Positions 1 through 7,932 of a stretch of DNA of 38,477 nucleotides are shown here, one piece after another. The translations under genes were made by a program, and so were the position numbers. Source of the DNA: Burkholderiaceae bacterium (GTDB lineage: Bacteria; Pseudomonadota; Gammaproteobacteria; Burkholderiales; Burkholderiaceae); NCBI GenBank assembly GCA_017998575.1, contig JAGOCV010000002.1:1-38477 (forward strand), given 5' to 3'. The notes beneath the pieces are model-generated. The model saw nothing but the letters and a program-made list of their open reading frames with translations. It did not search any database and was not told the DNA's origin. Each line of letters opens with the position of its first letter. Position 1 is the first letter of the stretch.

Positions 1-66
1 GGCCCCAGCTGACACGGCGGCGGTCAGCAGTGCGGCGCCGGCGCGGCGCAGGAAGGTGTGTGTCAT
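1..66 (-). CDS. N-terminus of an exported protein (partial)
   Basis: The ATG is the reverse complement of positions 64-66, and the frame stays open for 22 codons to the window edge. The visible peptide starts MTHTFLRRAGAALLTAA and continues VSAGA. It has two arginines followed by a hydrophobic alanine/leucine stretch, which is a typical signal peptide. The gene starts 24 bp after the stop of the TonB-dependent receptor on the same strand, so the two are probably co-transcribed. The mature protein lies outside the window. A periplasmic partner of the receptor is possible, but its function cannot be judged. Confidence 0.6.
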   Translation of the reverse strand, partial: MTHTFLRRAGAALLTAAVSAGA

Positions 67-90
67 GTCGTGGGCGGTGAAGGGTGGAGG

Positions 91-2208
91 TCAGAACTGC
101 AGCGAGGTGCCCAGCGTGAAGCTGCGCGGCGCGCCGGGGTTGTAGGTGCGGGTGCCGCCCGTGATGCCGGCCGAGGTGGCGTAGCGGCGGTCGGTGAGGT
201 TGCCCACCTGCACGTAGTAGCGCTGCGACTTCGCGCCTGGCGGCGAGGCGGCGCTGCCGCGCACGTCGTAGCTGGCCATGATGTCGATCGTGCGGTAGCC
301 GCCGTAGTACGCGGCCGGCGTGGTGGCCGAAGGCTGCGAGATCGCATAGCGGCCCAGCGAGCGCGCGATGGCCGTGAGCGCGAGGCCGGCCATCGGGCGC
401 ACCGTAGCCGTGAATGTGGCCAGGTACCGGGGCACGCCTGTGATCTCCGAGTCCACGAGCCAGGGCGTGGTGGGCAGGCTGGCGCGCACCGCCGTGCGCA
501 CGCGTGCCAGCGCGGCGGTGAACTCGAACATCTCCGAGGGCATGAAGCGGATCTCGGCTTCGAGCCCCTGGCGACGTGTGCTGCCCACGTTGGCGTAGGT
601 GAGCGTGGCCGGATCGGCCAGCGCCACCTCGTCCCGGCTGTCGGTGCGAAAGTGCGCCAGGTCGATCAGCCAGGACTCGCCGGGCGTGAACGTGAGGCCC
701 AGTTCGCGCTGGCGGAACGTGGTCGGTTTCACGGCGAGCCCGGCCGTGAACTTGGCCGCGTCGCCCGGCAGTGCGAAGCCTTCGGCCACGCTGGCGCGCG
801 CTTGCAGTACGCCGGGCAGCCAGGTCGAGCGCACGCCCAGCTTGGGGGTGGTGACGTGGAAATCCTGCATGTCGTTGCACTGCGCGCTGGCGCCGGTGCG
901 TGTCTCCAGGCCGCGCACCGCGCAACCGCCGCCCACGCGGTCGTGGCGCACGCCCACGCTGGGGCGCAGCAGCGGGTGCAAGGCCCATTCGCCCTGCGCG
1001 AAGAGCGAGTCGGTGCGTGTGGTCAGCAGGCGGTTGAGCGTGCCGCTGCCGCCAGCCACGCCGGCGGTGGTCGTGGTGGGCGTGAAGACACCGTTGGCCA
1101 GCGCGTCGGCATAGGTGTAGTGGGTGTCTTCGGAATAGCGCTCGATGCCGGCCACCCAGGTGAGCGGCCGGCCTGCCAGGCGATGGCTGCCGTTGAGGTT
1201 GAGGCCCACGCCCATCACGTCGCGGTCGTAGGCTTCTTCGCGCTGCTGCCAGGTGGTGGCGTTGGTCAGGCGCGTGAACGAGCGGCGGAAGTCCTGCTGC
1301 GTACCGTAGGCGAAGGCCAGCAGCTTGAGGTCTGGCGTGATCGCGTGCGAAAGGTCGGCGCGCAGCGTGGCGAAATTCTTGTCGGCGCTGTCGTTCTGCA
1401 CGTTGGGGTTCTTGCGCGCGTAGAGGTCGCGGTTGTCGAGTTGCGCCTGCGTGATGACCGAGGCGGTGTCGGCGCGGGCCGCGTGCAGGCGCGTGGAAAG
1501 TGCCAGTTGCGTGCCCGGCGCCAGTTGCATCGCGCCGCGCAGCGCGACAGTGCCGCGCTGGTTGCCCGACTGCTCGCGCCAGCTGTCGGTGCGGTAGAGC
1601 TGCACCGCGGCGTTCAGCGCGATGCCGCCGCCCTCGGCACCCGCGTGGCCGCCGAAGGCGGCCTGCAAGTCCAGCGTGCCGTGGTCGCCCAGCTTGAAGT
1701 CGAGATCGCGGTAGCGGCCGCCCTTGCGCGACTCGAAGGACACGACGCCCGCGCGGTTGTAGTTTCCATACAGCGCCGACACCGGGCCGCGGTACACCTT
1801 CATGGACGACAGCTCCAGCGGCACCAGCACGTTGAGGTCGGCATAGCCGTCGGCATGGCTCGACGCTTCGTTGAGCGGAATGCCGTCGATCGCGAAGCCG
1901 ATGTCGCCACCGTGCCCGCCGCCCGAAAAGCCGCGCAGCGTGATCGAGTTGGCCACGCCGCCGTAGCCCAGCCCGCGCACTTCCATGCCCGGCACTTCGC
2001 GGAACAACTGCTCGACCTGCGTCGCCTGTCGCTCCCGGAACTCGTCGCGGCCGAAGGCCTGGACGCTGTAGGGCTGGTCGCGGCTGGCGGCGAGCGATTC
2101 GCCCTTGACGGTGACGGCTTCGAGCTCGCGGGTGCCGGTCGGCGCCTGGGCCCATGCGAGTGCAGGGGTGGCGAGTGCGAGGCAGGCGAGGGCAGAGACA
2201 GAGCGCAT
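91..2208 (-). CDS. TonB-dependent outer-membrane receptor
   Basis: A 705-residue protein with a Sec signal peptide (about residues 1-20, ending in LAWA). It is followed by a plug domain with VKGES near the TonB box, the GMEVRGLG and SITLRGFSGG segments, and VYRGPVSALYGN at the end of the plug. A 22-strand-type beta-barrel follows and ends in the terminal aromatic residue F (SLQF), as expected for outer-membrane insertion. Such receptors take up ferric siderophores, haem, cobalamin or other scarce ligands using TonB energy. The ligand cannot be read from sequence. No cobalamin riboswitch and no convincing Fur box was seen upstream, so iron is not assured. An exported protein begins 24 bp downstream and probably shares the transcript. 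Confidence 0.9.
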   Translation of the reverse strand: MRSVSALACLALATPALAWAQAPTGTRELEAVTVKGESLAASRDQPYSVQAFGRDEFRERQATQVEQLFREVPGMEVRGLGYGGVANSITLRGFSGGGHGGDIGFAIDGIPLNEASSHADGYADLNVLVPLELSSMKVYRGPVSALYGNYNRAGVVSFESRKGGRYRDLDFKLGDHGTLDLQAAFGGHAGAEGGGIALNAAVQLYRTDSWREQSGNQRGTVALRGAMQLAPGTQLALSTRLHAARADTASVITQAQLDNRDLYARKNPNVQNDSADKNFATLRADLSHAITPDLKLLAFAYGTQQDFRRSFTRLTNATTWQQREEAYDRDVMGVGLNLNGSHRLAGRPLTWVAGIERYSEDTHYTYADALANGVFTPTTTTAGVAGGSGTLNRLLTTRTDSLFAQGEWALHPLLRPSVGVRHDRVGGGCAVRGLETRTGASAQCNDMQDFHVTTPKLGVRSTWLPGVLQARASVAEGFALPGDAAKFTAGLAVKPTTFRQRELGLTFTPGESWLIDLAHFRTDSRDEVALADPATLTYANVGSTRRQGLEAEIRFMPSEMFEFTAALARVRTAVRASLPTTPWLVDSEITGVPRYLATFTATVRPMAGLALTAIARSLGRYAISQPSATTPAAYYGGYRTIDIMASYDVRGSAASPPGAKSQRYYVQVGNLTDRRYATSAGITGGTRTYNPGAPRSFTLGTSLQF

Positions 2209-2215
2209 CGAAGAC

Positions 2216-2254
2216 GGAATTTCACACGAATTATCAGTTCTTCATACAAATTCC
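2216..2254. promoter_or_regulatory. Inverted repeat upstream of the TonB receptor
   Basis: GGAATTT (2216-2222) and AAATTCC (2248-2254) are exact inverted repeats around a 25-bp AT-rich centre, 8 bp upstream of the receptor start codon. The tract is much richer in AT than its surroundings, as expected of a promoter/operator. It could be a regulator site or simply the promoter region. The rest of the 294-bp gap up to the LysR gene shows no gene. Confidence 0.35.
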
Positions 2255-2502
2255 ATGCCAGCGACGGCACATCGTGGTGCACCGGAATGCGGCACATCCC
2301 GCCCGGGCCCGGCGGTTTTGTCCGCTGCTCATTTCGCAGGCAATGCGGTGCCAGCCCGCGCCGGTGCTCGTTCCAGCACAACCATCCGACGCATTTCCAC
2401 AAAGTTGTCCACACAAAGGCGGGACAACTTCGCAGGCACCTCCACAGTGCGCCGCGGTGGCGCCCAACGGTGGCGGGCCCCGGATCGGGGCACACCCTAT
2501 GA

Positions 2503-3762
2503 ATGAACCCGCGCGGCCACGGCATGATCCCGGCGCCCACCATGAACGCCGTTCCGCTCCGCCTCCTGCGCGCCGTGGCCGCAGCCGCCACGCACGCCAG
2601 CGCCAGCGGCGCGGCGCGGGCGCTGCATCAATCCACCTCGTCCGTCACGCGTGGCATCCAGGCCGCTGAGTCGATGCTGGAGGTGCAACTGTTCGAGCGT
2701 GACACGCGCGGCATGGTGGCCACGCCCGAAGCGGCGGTGCTGGTGGAGCGTGTGCTGCGCGCCCAGCAGGTGCTGCATGCGGCGTCGGCCGGCCTGCGCG
2801 TGCGTGGCGCGCCGGCGTCTGTCGACGCATTGCCCCGGCTGGTCACCGACGGCCTGCTGCGCGCACTGGTGGCACGCGCGGAGCATTCGTCGGAGAGCGC
2901 GGCGGCGGCAAGCCTGGGCCTGTCGCAGCCCGCGCTGCACCAGGCGCTGCGCAAGCTGGAACATCTGGCGCGGCTGCCTCTGTTCGAGCGCACGCGCGTC
3001 GGTGCGCGTCTCAACGAGTCGGGGCAATGGTTGCTGCTGCATGCGCAGCAGGCGCTGGCCGAGCTGCGCATCGGCCATGAAGAGCTGGCGCGCCGTGGCC
3101 AGAGGCAGTCCGGCGGCCAGGTGGTGATCGGCGCGCTGCCCATGGCCGGTGACGTGCTGGTGCCACGTGCGGTGACGCTGGCCCTGCGCGCGCAGCCCCG
3201 GCTGGACATCACTGTCAAGGACGGCACCTACGAATCGCTGCGCCGCATGCTGCGCGCGGCCGAGGTGGATTTCGTCGTCGGTCCGCTGCGTGGCAGTGCG
3301 CTGCCACCCGACCTGCGCGAGGAAACCCTCTTCGTCGACCGATTCGTGGCCGTCGCGCGCAGCGGCCATCCGCTGGCCACGCAGCGCCGCCGCCCCTCGC
3401 TGCGTCAGATGGCGCGTCATCCGTGGGTGGGGCCGCTGCCGGGCACGCCGGCCGAGGCGGCGTTCAGCCGCCTGTTCGCCGAGGCGGGCCTGCGGCCACC
3501 CCACCTCTCGCTGCGCGGCCACAGCGCGCCGGTGGTGCGGTCGGTGCTGCTCTCGGGCGACCATGTGGCGCTGCTGTCGCCGCTGCAGGTGCATGCCGAC
3601 GTGGAGGCCGGGCTGCTGGTGCATCTGTCGGAGCCGATCGCCGGCACCGAACGCCCCATCGGCATCGCGCAACGCGCGCAAGCCCTGCCGTCGTCGGCGT
3701 GCGAGGGTGTACTGACAGCACTCCGGCAGGTCGGCCTGGAAGCGGCGCGCTACCGGCGATAA
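2503..3762 (+). CDS. LysR-family regulator with two tandem HTH domains
   Basis: A 419-residue protein, about 110-120 residues longer than a normal LysR regulator. Residues about 18-85 form one LysR-type winged helix (ALHQSTSSVTRGIQAAE, then LFERDTRG). Residues about 117-186 form a second (LGLSQPALHQALRKLE, then LFERTRVG). Both carry the LFER wing signature at the usual place. From about residue 205 a single periplasmic-binding-like effector domain follows (GGQVVIGALPMAG, then VGPLRG and LVHLSEPI). The Bug-family binding protein starts 153 bp downstream on the same strand and may be its target or co-transcribed. ATGs at codons 8 and 14 are alternative starts, and no strong ribosome binding site decides between them. 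Confidence 0.85.
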   Translation: MNPRGHGMIPAPTMNAVPLRLLRAVAAAATHASASGAARALHQSTSSVTRGIQAAESMLEVQLFERDTRGMVATPEAAVLVERVLRAQQVLHAASAGLRVRGAPASVDALPRLVTDGLLRALVARAEHSSESAAAASLGLSQPALHQALRKLEHLARLPLFERTRVGARLNESGQWLLLHAQQALAELRIGHEELARRGQRQSGGQVVIGALPMAGDVLVPRAVTLALRAQPRLDITVKDGTYESLRRMLRAAEVDFVVGPLRGSALPPDLREETLFVDRFVAVARSGHPLATQRRRPSLRQMARHPWVGPLPGTPAEAAFSRLFAEAGLRPPHLSLRGHSAPVVRSVLLSGDHVALLSPLQVHADVEAGLLVHLSEPIAGTERPIGIAQRAQALPSSACEGVLTALRQVGLEAARYRR

Positions 3763-3915
3763 GCAGAACGCAACACCAGAAGGCCGGTGCGCAAGGCCAT
3801 CGCGGGCAGGCGATGCGCGCGCGATGGATACTGGCCGGGGGTGGAGCACCCGCGCGCCGATGCGCGCCGGCGCCGGAACCACGACAACACATCAACCCGA
3901 AACGGAGAGACAACC

Positions 3916-4959
3916 ATGACCGCCAGGCCTGGCCGCGCCGCTACGCGCACTCAAGGAGATCGCGCGAGCGACCGCCGCACCTTCAACACCCGCCTGCTCG
4001 CGGCCGCCGCCGCCGGCCTGCTGCCATCGTCCGGCGCCCTTGCACAGGATGCGGCGGCCGGCTATCCCAACAAGACCGTGCGGCTGGTGATTCCGTTCAC
4101 GCCGGGTGGCTCCACCGACATCCTGGGCCGCACCATCGGCCAGCAGCTCAGCGCCCTGTGGGGACAGTCGGTGGTGCCCGACAACGTGCCGGGCGCCGGC
4201 GGCAGCATCGGCGCCGACAAGGTGGCCAAGGCGCCGGCGGACGGCTACACGCTGCTCATGGGCCACATCGGCACGCTGGCGGTGACGCCGTCGCTCTACT
4301 CGCGCCTGCCCTACGACCCGATCAAGAGCTTCCAGGCCGTGGCCTGGGTGGCGCGCGTGCCCAACGTGCTGGTGATTCATCCGTCGGTGCCGGCGAAGAA
4401 CATCACCGAGCTGATCGCCTATGCCAAGGCCAACCCGAACAAGCTCAACTACGGTTCGGGCGGCAACGGCAGCGCGGCCCACATCGCCACCGAGTACCTC
4501 AAGCTGCAGGCCGGCATCCAGATGCAGCATGTGCCCTACAAGGGCACGGGCCCGGCCGTCAACGACCTGATCGCGGGCCAGATCCAGCTGATGTTCACGG
4601 GCGTGCCGGCCGTGATCGCGCAGGTGAAGGCGGGGCAGTTGCGCGCGCTGGCGGTGTCATCGCCGCGCCGCGTGAAGGCCGTGCCCGATCTGCCCACCGT
4701 GGCCGAGAGCGGCTACAGCGGTTTCGAGGCCGACCAGTGGTACGGCGTGGTGGCGCCGGCCGGCACGCCGCCGGCCATCGTCGCCAAGCTCAACAGGCAG
4801 ATCAACGAACTGCTGTCCTCGCCCGAGATTTCGTCCAAGCTGTCTTCCGAAGGCGCGGAGCCCACGCCCAATCCGCCCGAGGTGTTCGCCAAACTGATCG
4901 AGACCGAGATCGCGCGCTGGCGCACGGTGATCCAGGCCGGCGGTGTGAAGGTGGAGTGA
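3916..4959 (+). CDS. Bug/TctC-family periplasmic substrate-binding protein
   Basis: A 347-residue extracytoplasmic binding protein of the Bug (Bordetella uptake gene) / TctC family, which bind small carboxylates and related compounds. The ATG at 3916 is chosen because GGAGAG lies about 6 bp upstream and because a twin-arginine-like signal follows (RR at residues 20-21, hydrophobic stretch 27-43, ALA cleavage site). Upstream in-frame starts would add a non-conserved tail. Family hallmarks are IPFTPGGSTDI (59-69), NVPGAGG, then DGYTLLMGH and VPYKGTGPAVNDLIAGQ. No TctA/TctB membrane genes are adjacent. It is an orphan binding protein, as is common in Burkholderiales, and lies next to the double-HTH LysR gene. 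Confidence 0.9.
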   Translation: MTARPGRAATRTQGDRASDRRTFNTRLLAAAAAGLLPSSGALAQDAAAGYPNKTVRLVIPFTPGGSTDILGRTIGQQLSALWGQSVVPDNVPGAGGSIGADKVAKAPADGYTLLMGHIGTLAVTPSLYSRLPYDPIKSFQAVAWVARVPNVLVIHPSVPAKNITELIAYAKANPNKLNYGSGGNGSAAHIATEYLKLQAGIQMQHVPYKGTGPAVNDLIAGQIQLMFTGVPAVIAQVKAGQLRALAVSSPRRVKAVPDLPTVAESGYSGFEADQWYGVVAPAGTPPAIVAKLNRQINELLSSPEISSKLSSEGAEPTPNPPEVFAKLIETEIARWRTVIQAGGVKVE

Positions 4960-4974
4960 CGCCAGCACCCTGTC

Positions 4975-5014
4975 GCCATGCAAACGGGGCCCTGCGGGGC
5001 CCCGTTTGCATGGC
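4975..5014. terminator. Perfect inverted repeat between convergent genes
   Basis: GCCATGCAAACGGGGCC (4975-4991) pairs perfectly with its reverse complement at 4998-5014 around a 6-base loop. The hairpin sits 15 bp after the Bug gene stop and 18 bp before the stop of the opposing siderophore-interacting-protein gene. The long GC-rich stem suits termination in both directions, though there is no long T run. Confidence 0.7.
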
Positions 5015-5032
5015 AGGTGCCGCCGCCGTCCG

Positions 5033-5878
5033 TCAGTCCTCGTGCGTGTCGTGCGTGCCCTCACTGCCACGGCGCCAGTAGCCCGAGGCCTTGACGCGGC
5101 GTGGCGCCAGGCCGCGTTCCTTCACGAGGTGGTGGCGCACGGCCTTGGCACTGGCCGACTCGGCCGCCACCCAGGCATGGGTTTCGCCCGGCGGCAGATG
5201 CAGCGCGGCCACCGCACGCGCCAGCAAGGCATCGGCTGGCGCTGCGCCGGCCTGGCGATGGACCCAGTGCACGTCGAGCGTGGCGGCACTGGCCAGCGGC
5301 ACCTGGTCGGCCGCGCTGTCCACCTCGGCCACGACGATGGCACGGGCGGCGGCGGGCAGCTCGGCCAGCCGCCGTGCGATGGCGGGCAGTGCGGTGTCGT
5401 CGCCCACCAGCAGGTGCACGTCGAACCCCGTGGGCAGGATGTACGAGCCGCGCGGCCCGCCCAGCCCCACCTGCTGGCCCGGCGCGGCCTGCAGTGCCCA
5501 TTGCGTGGCCGGGCCGGCATCGTGCAGCGCGAAGTCCAGCTGCAGCGTGCGCGCCGCGGCGTCGTATGCGCCGGGCGTGTAGTCGCGCATGACGGGTTTG
5601 GCGCCTTCGGGCCAGACCATGCCGTCGGGCGTGGCCCGGGGCAGGCGCAGCGCTCCGGTGGCGGCATCGGGCAGGAACAGCTTCACGTGGTCGTCGAAGC
5701 CCGGGCTATGGAAGCCTTCGAGATCGTCGCCCGCGAGCGTGATGCGCACCAGGTGCGGCGTCACGCGCTGCACCTGCTGCACGGTGAGAACCCGGAAGCG
5801 CAGTTCGTGGCGCACGCGGCGCGGCGCCAGCGGATCGTTGGTGGCCAGGTCGTCGGTGGTGGTGGTCGGTGTGGTCAT
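5033..5878 (-). CDS. Siderophore-interacting protein (ferric-siderophore reductase, YqjH-like)
   Basis: A 281-residue flavoprotein of the SIP family, which reduces ferric siderophores in the cytoplasm with NAD(P)H to release iron. An FAD-binding barrel occupies about residues 25-150, with the flavin motif RDYTPG at 98-103 and GPRGSY further on. An NAD(P)-binding C-terminal half follows (LLVGDDTALPAIARRL, then VAAESA) and ends with the family's KASGYWRRG tail. The ATG at 5878 gives a normal family length and starts 4 bp after the stop of the PadR regulator gene, so the two form one operon. The same PadR-SIP pairing is known from E. coli yqjI-yqjH, although there the two genes are divergent. 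Confidence 0.9.
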   Translation of the reverse strand: MTTPTTTTDDLATNDPLAPRRVRHELRFRVLTVQQVQRVTPHLVRITLAGDDLEGFHSPGFDDHVKLFLPDAATGALRLPRATPDGMVWPEGAKPVMRDYTPGAYDAAARTLQLDFALHDAGPATQWALQAAPGQQVGLGGPRGSYILPTGFDVHLLVGDDTALPAIARRLAELPAAARAIVVAEVDSAADQVPLASAATLDVHWVHRQAGAAPADALLARAVAALHLPPGETHAWVAAESASAKAVRHHLVKERGLAPRRVKASGYWRRGSEGTHDTHED

Positions 5879-5882
5879 GGGA

Positions 5883-6380
5883 TCAGATTCTTTCGAGGTC
5901 TTGCGCGGCGCGGTCCAGCACGGCGGCGAACGCATGGGCCTGTTCGGGCGTGAGGGGTTCGCCTGCCAGCCGCAGCCGCACGGCGAACTTGAAGTTCTCC
6001 AGCGCGCGCACGACCTGCGGCGGCCGGGCCGCCAGCGCGCCACGGTCGCCCGGGGCGCCGCTGTCCATGCGGGCGAGCAGGGCGGCCAGGATCTCGCGCT
6101 GGTCGGCCAGATGGGCCTGGCCCGCCGGGGTGATGCTGCAGAGCTTGCGGCCGCCGTCTTCGGTGGCCTGGCTGATCAGCCCCTGTTCTTCGAGCAGCGT
6201 CAGCGTCGGATAGACGACGCCCGGGCTTGGGCTGTACTGGCCGTGCACGCGCTCTTCGATCTCGCGGATGAGTTCGTAGCCGTGCCGCGGCTTCTCGGCG
6301 ATGAGGTGAAGCAGCACGAGGCGCAGGCCGCCGTGCTGGAAAAAGCGGCCGCCTCGGCCGCCAGGGTGAAGTCCGCGCAT
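5883..6380 (-). CDS. PadR-family regulator, YqjI-like
   Basis: A 165-residue PadR regulator. The winged helix spans about residues 16-80 (RLVLLHLI, then KPRHGYELIREIEE and YSPSPGVVYPTL with the wing GGRKLCSIT). A C-terminal helical dimerisation region follows (RALENFKFAVRLRL). The segment GGRGGRFFQHGGLRLVLL closely resembles, from memory, the part of E. coli YqjI where its DNA-binding domain begins. YqjI represses the ferric-siderophore reductase gene yqjH and responds to nickel through a Cys/His-rich N-terminal extension. That extension is missing here: only about 15 residues precede the domain, with one His and no Cys. The gene lies directly upstream of the SIP gene in one operon. Confidence 0.88.
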   Translation of the reverse strand: MRGLHPGGRGGRFFQHGGLRLVLLHLIAEKPRHGYELIREIEERVHGQYSPSPGVVYPTLTLLEEQGLISQATEDGGRKLCSITPAGQAHLADQREILAALLARMDSGAPGDRGALAARPPQVVRALENFKFAVRLRLAGEPLTPEQAHAFAAVLDRAAQDLERI

Positions 6381-6423
6381 GCGGTGTCCTTTCCGGAAAT
6401 CTTTCGTGTTCCGGCGGACTTTA

Positions 6424-6437
6424 TTAGATATATCTAA
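6424..6437. promoter_or_regulatory. 14-bp perfect palindrome, likely PadR operator
   Basis: TTAGATATATCTAA is a perfect palindrome 43 bp upstream of the PadR start codon, in an AT-rich tract amid very GC-rich DNA. Position and symmetry suit an autoregulatory operator overlapping the promoter of the PadR-SIP operon. Binding itself is inferred. Confidence 0.65.
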
Positions 6438-6473
6438 ATGCTGTCGATTTAATTTCGAAAGACCCTGCTGGCG

Positions 6474-7664
6474 TCATCCCGCCGGGCGCGCCTGGGGCGC
6501 GGGCGTGTCGCGCTGGGGCGTATCGATGTGCACGGCGTGTTCCATCTTGGGCGCATCGCTTCCGGCGGCGGGCGGCGGGCTTTCGTGGCGCTGGAGCGGC
6601 TGGAAGTCGGTGGCCGCCTGGATGCGCAGTTGCGGCAGGAACTGCGGGTATTCGCGCTGCATGAAGTCGATCATGCCCTCACGGATGCGGCAGCGCAGAT
6701 CGAACGCCTTGCCCGACGAGCCGGCCGTGGCCAGCACGCGCACCTGCATGGTTTTCTCTGTGGTGTCGGTGATCTGCAGCACGAAGACGCGGCCATCCCA
6801 TTCGGGCGCGGCGCGCACGATGCGCTCCATCTCGGCGCGCAGCGGCGCCATGGGCATGCCGAAGTCGACGTAGAAGAACACGGCGCCCAGCAGTTGCGAG
6901 TTGTTGCGTGTCCAGTTCTGGAACGGGTTCTCGATGAACCATTGCAGCGGAATGATGAGGCGCCGCTCGTCCCAGATGCTCAGTACCACGTAGGTGCCGG
7001 TGATCTCTTCCACGCGGCCCCATTCGCCTTGCACGATCAGCACGTCGTCGATGCGGATCGGCTGCGCCAGCGCGATCTGCAGGCCGGCGATCAGATTGCT
7101 GAACACCGGCCGCGCCGCGATGCCGCCCACGATGCCGATCACGCCAGCCGAGGCCAGCAGGCTGGCACCCACCTGGCGCGCGCCGGGGAAGGTCATGAGC
7201 ATGAGCGCGCCGCCGGCCATGAGCACGAGGATCTGCGCGGTGCGTGCGAGCACGCGGGTCTGGGTGAAGATGCGGCGGGCCTGCAGGTTGTCCTCGACGT
7301 CCTGCGGGTGCTTGGCGATGATGCCGTCGGCGAAACCGGAGATGGCGTTGGTCACCAGCCAGATGAAGCAGCCGATGAGCGCGAGGCCGTTGAAGTGGCG
7401 GACGGTGTCGATGAAACGCAGACTGTCGGGCGCGGCCTGCCAGACGCCCTGCAGGGCGACGAGTGGCAGCACGAACTGGGCGGGCCGGTGCAGCGACTCG
7501 ACCACGTGCTGGAGCACGACAGACAGGCGTGCCGCGCGCCGCAGCACGACGCCGCCGATGCGGTGGATGACGAGCGCGATGATGACGGCGATGGTGGCCG
7601 GTACGAGGGTCGCCAGCCAGGGCGATGAGCGAAGGGAGGACAGCAGATCGTTCATCCGCCTCAT
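6474..7664 (-). CDS. MscS-family mechanosensitive ion channel
   Basis: A 396-residue membrane protein with about four hydrophobic segments in the first 200 residues, including the glycine/alanine-rich pore helix (LLASAGVIGIVGGIAARPVF). The soluble MscS beta domain follows (DDVLIVQGEWGRVEEITGTYVVLSIWDERRLIIPL) and then a charged C-terminal tail. Such channels open under membrane tension to release solutes during osmotic downshock. The ATG at 7655, three codons inside, has GAGG close upstream and is an equally good start. The last about 45 residues are proline-rich and probably disordered. There are no operon partners: the repeat copy at 7815 separates it from suhB. Confidence 0.88.
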   Translation of the reverse strand: MRRMNDLLSSLRSSPWLATLVPATIAVIIALVIHRIGGVVLRRAARLSVVLQHVVESLHRPAQFVLPLVALQGVWQAAPDSLRFIDTVRHFNGLALIGCFIWLVTNAISGFADGIIAKHPQDVEDNLQARRIFTQTRVLARTAQILVLMAGGALMLMTFPGARQVGASLLASAGVIGIVGGIAARPVFSNLIAGLQIALAQPIRIDDVLIVQGEWGRVEEITGTYVVLSIWDERRLIIPLQWFIENPFQNWTRNNSQLLGAVFFYVDFGMPMAPLRAEMERIVRAAPEWDGRVFVLQITDTTEKTMQVRVLATAGSSGKAFDLRCRIREGMIDFMQREYPQFLPQLRIQAATDFQPLQRHESPPPAAGSDAPKMEHAVHIDTPQRDTPAPQARPAG

Positions 7665-7814
7665 TGTGCGCAGGGCGCGGCGCGATCACGTAAGGGCTTG
7701 TGAATGTCTCGGGTGTGGGGTGCGGTTTGGTTGACCGGGCGACATATGCGCGTTATTCGCAGGCGCGGGGACGTGCGATGCAGTCCGCAGTCCTTGGCCG
7801 TTGGTTGCTCGCAA

Positions 7815-7910
7815 GCCGGGACTGCGGGGTGGCCGCCTCCGCTCGTGTCCCCCGCCGGCTGCGCCGGCTCCTCCTTGACCTCGCTGCGACAGCCACCCCG
7901 CATTCCCGGC
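7815..7910 (+). repeat. Structured intergenic repeat, copy A
   Basis: A 96-bp imperfect palindrome. The outer stem GCCGGGA..GCGGGGTGGC pairs with GCCACCCCGC..TCCCGGC. The inner hairpin is GCCGGC-TGC-GCCGGC. Between them lie the conserved core pieces CTCGTGTCCCCC and TCCTCCTTGACCTCGCTGCG. It lies 23 bp beyond the suhB stop. Four more copies occur at 29461, 29588 (reverse), 36611 and 36764 (reverse). The rest of the 7665-7932 gap shows no gene. Confidence 0.85.
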
Positions 7911-7932
7911 AGAGTGCGTCTCGCGACGGTGT

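Noticed and set aside
58..2502. 814-residue open frame antisense to the TonB receptor
   Set aside because: Low-complexity His/Arg/Ala-rich translation with no domain. It is a shadow frame produced by high GC opposite a clear receptor.
2209..2502. Possible cobalamin riboswitch or Fur box before the first TonB receptor
   Set aside because: No B12-box-like conserved segment and no adequate 19-bp Fur match was found.
3423..5081. 552-residue plus-strand frame across the LysR and Bug genes
   Set aside because: Gly/Arg-rich translation without family features; the real genes occupy another frame.
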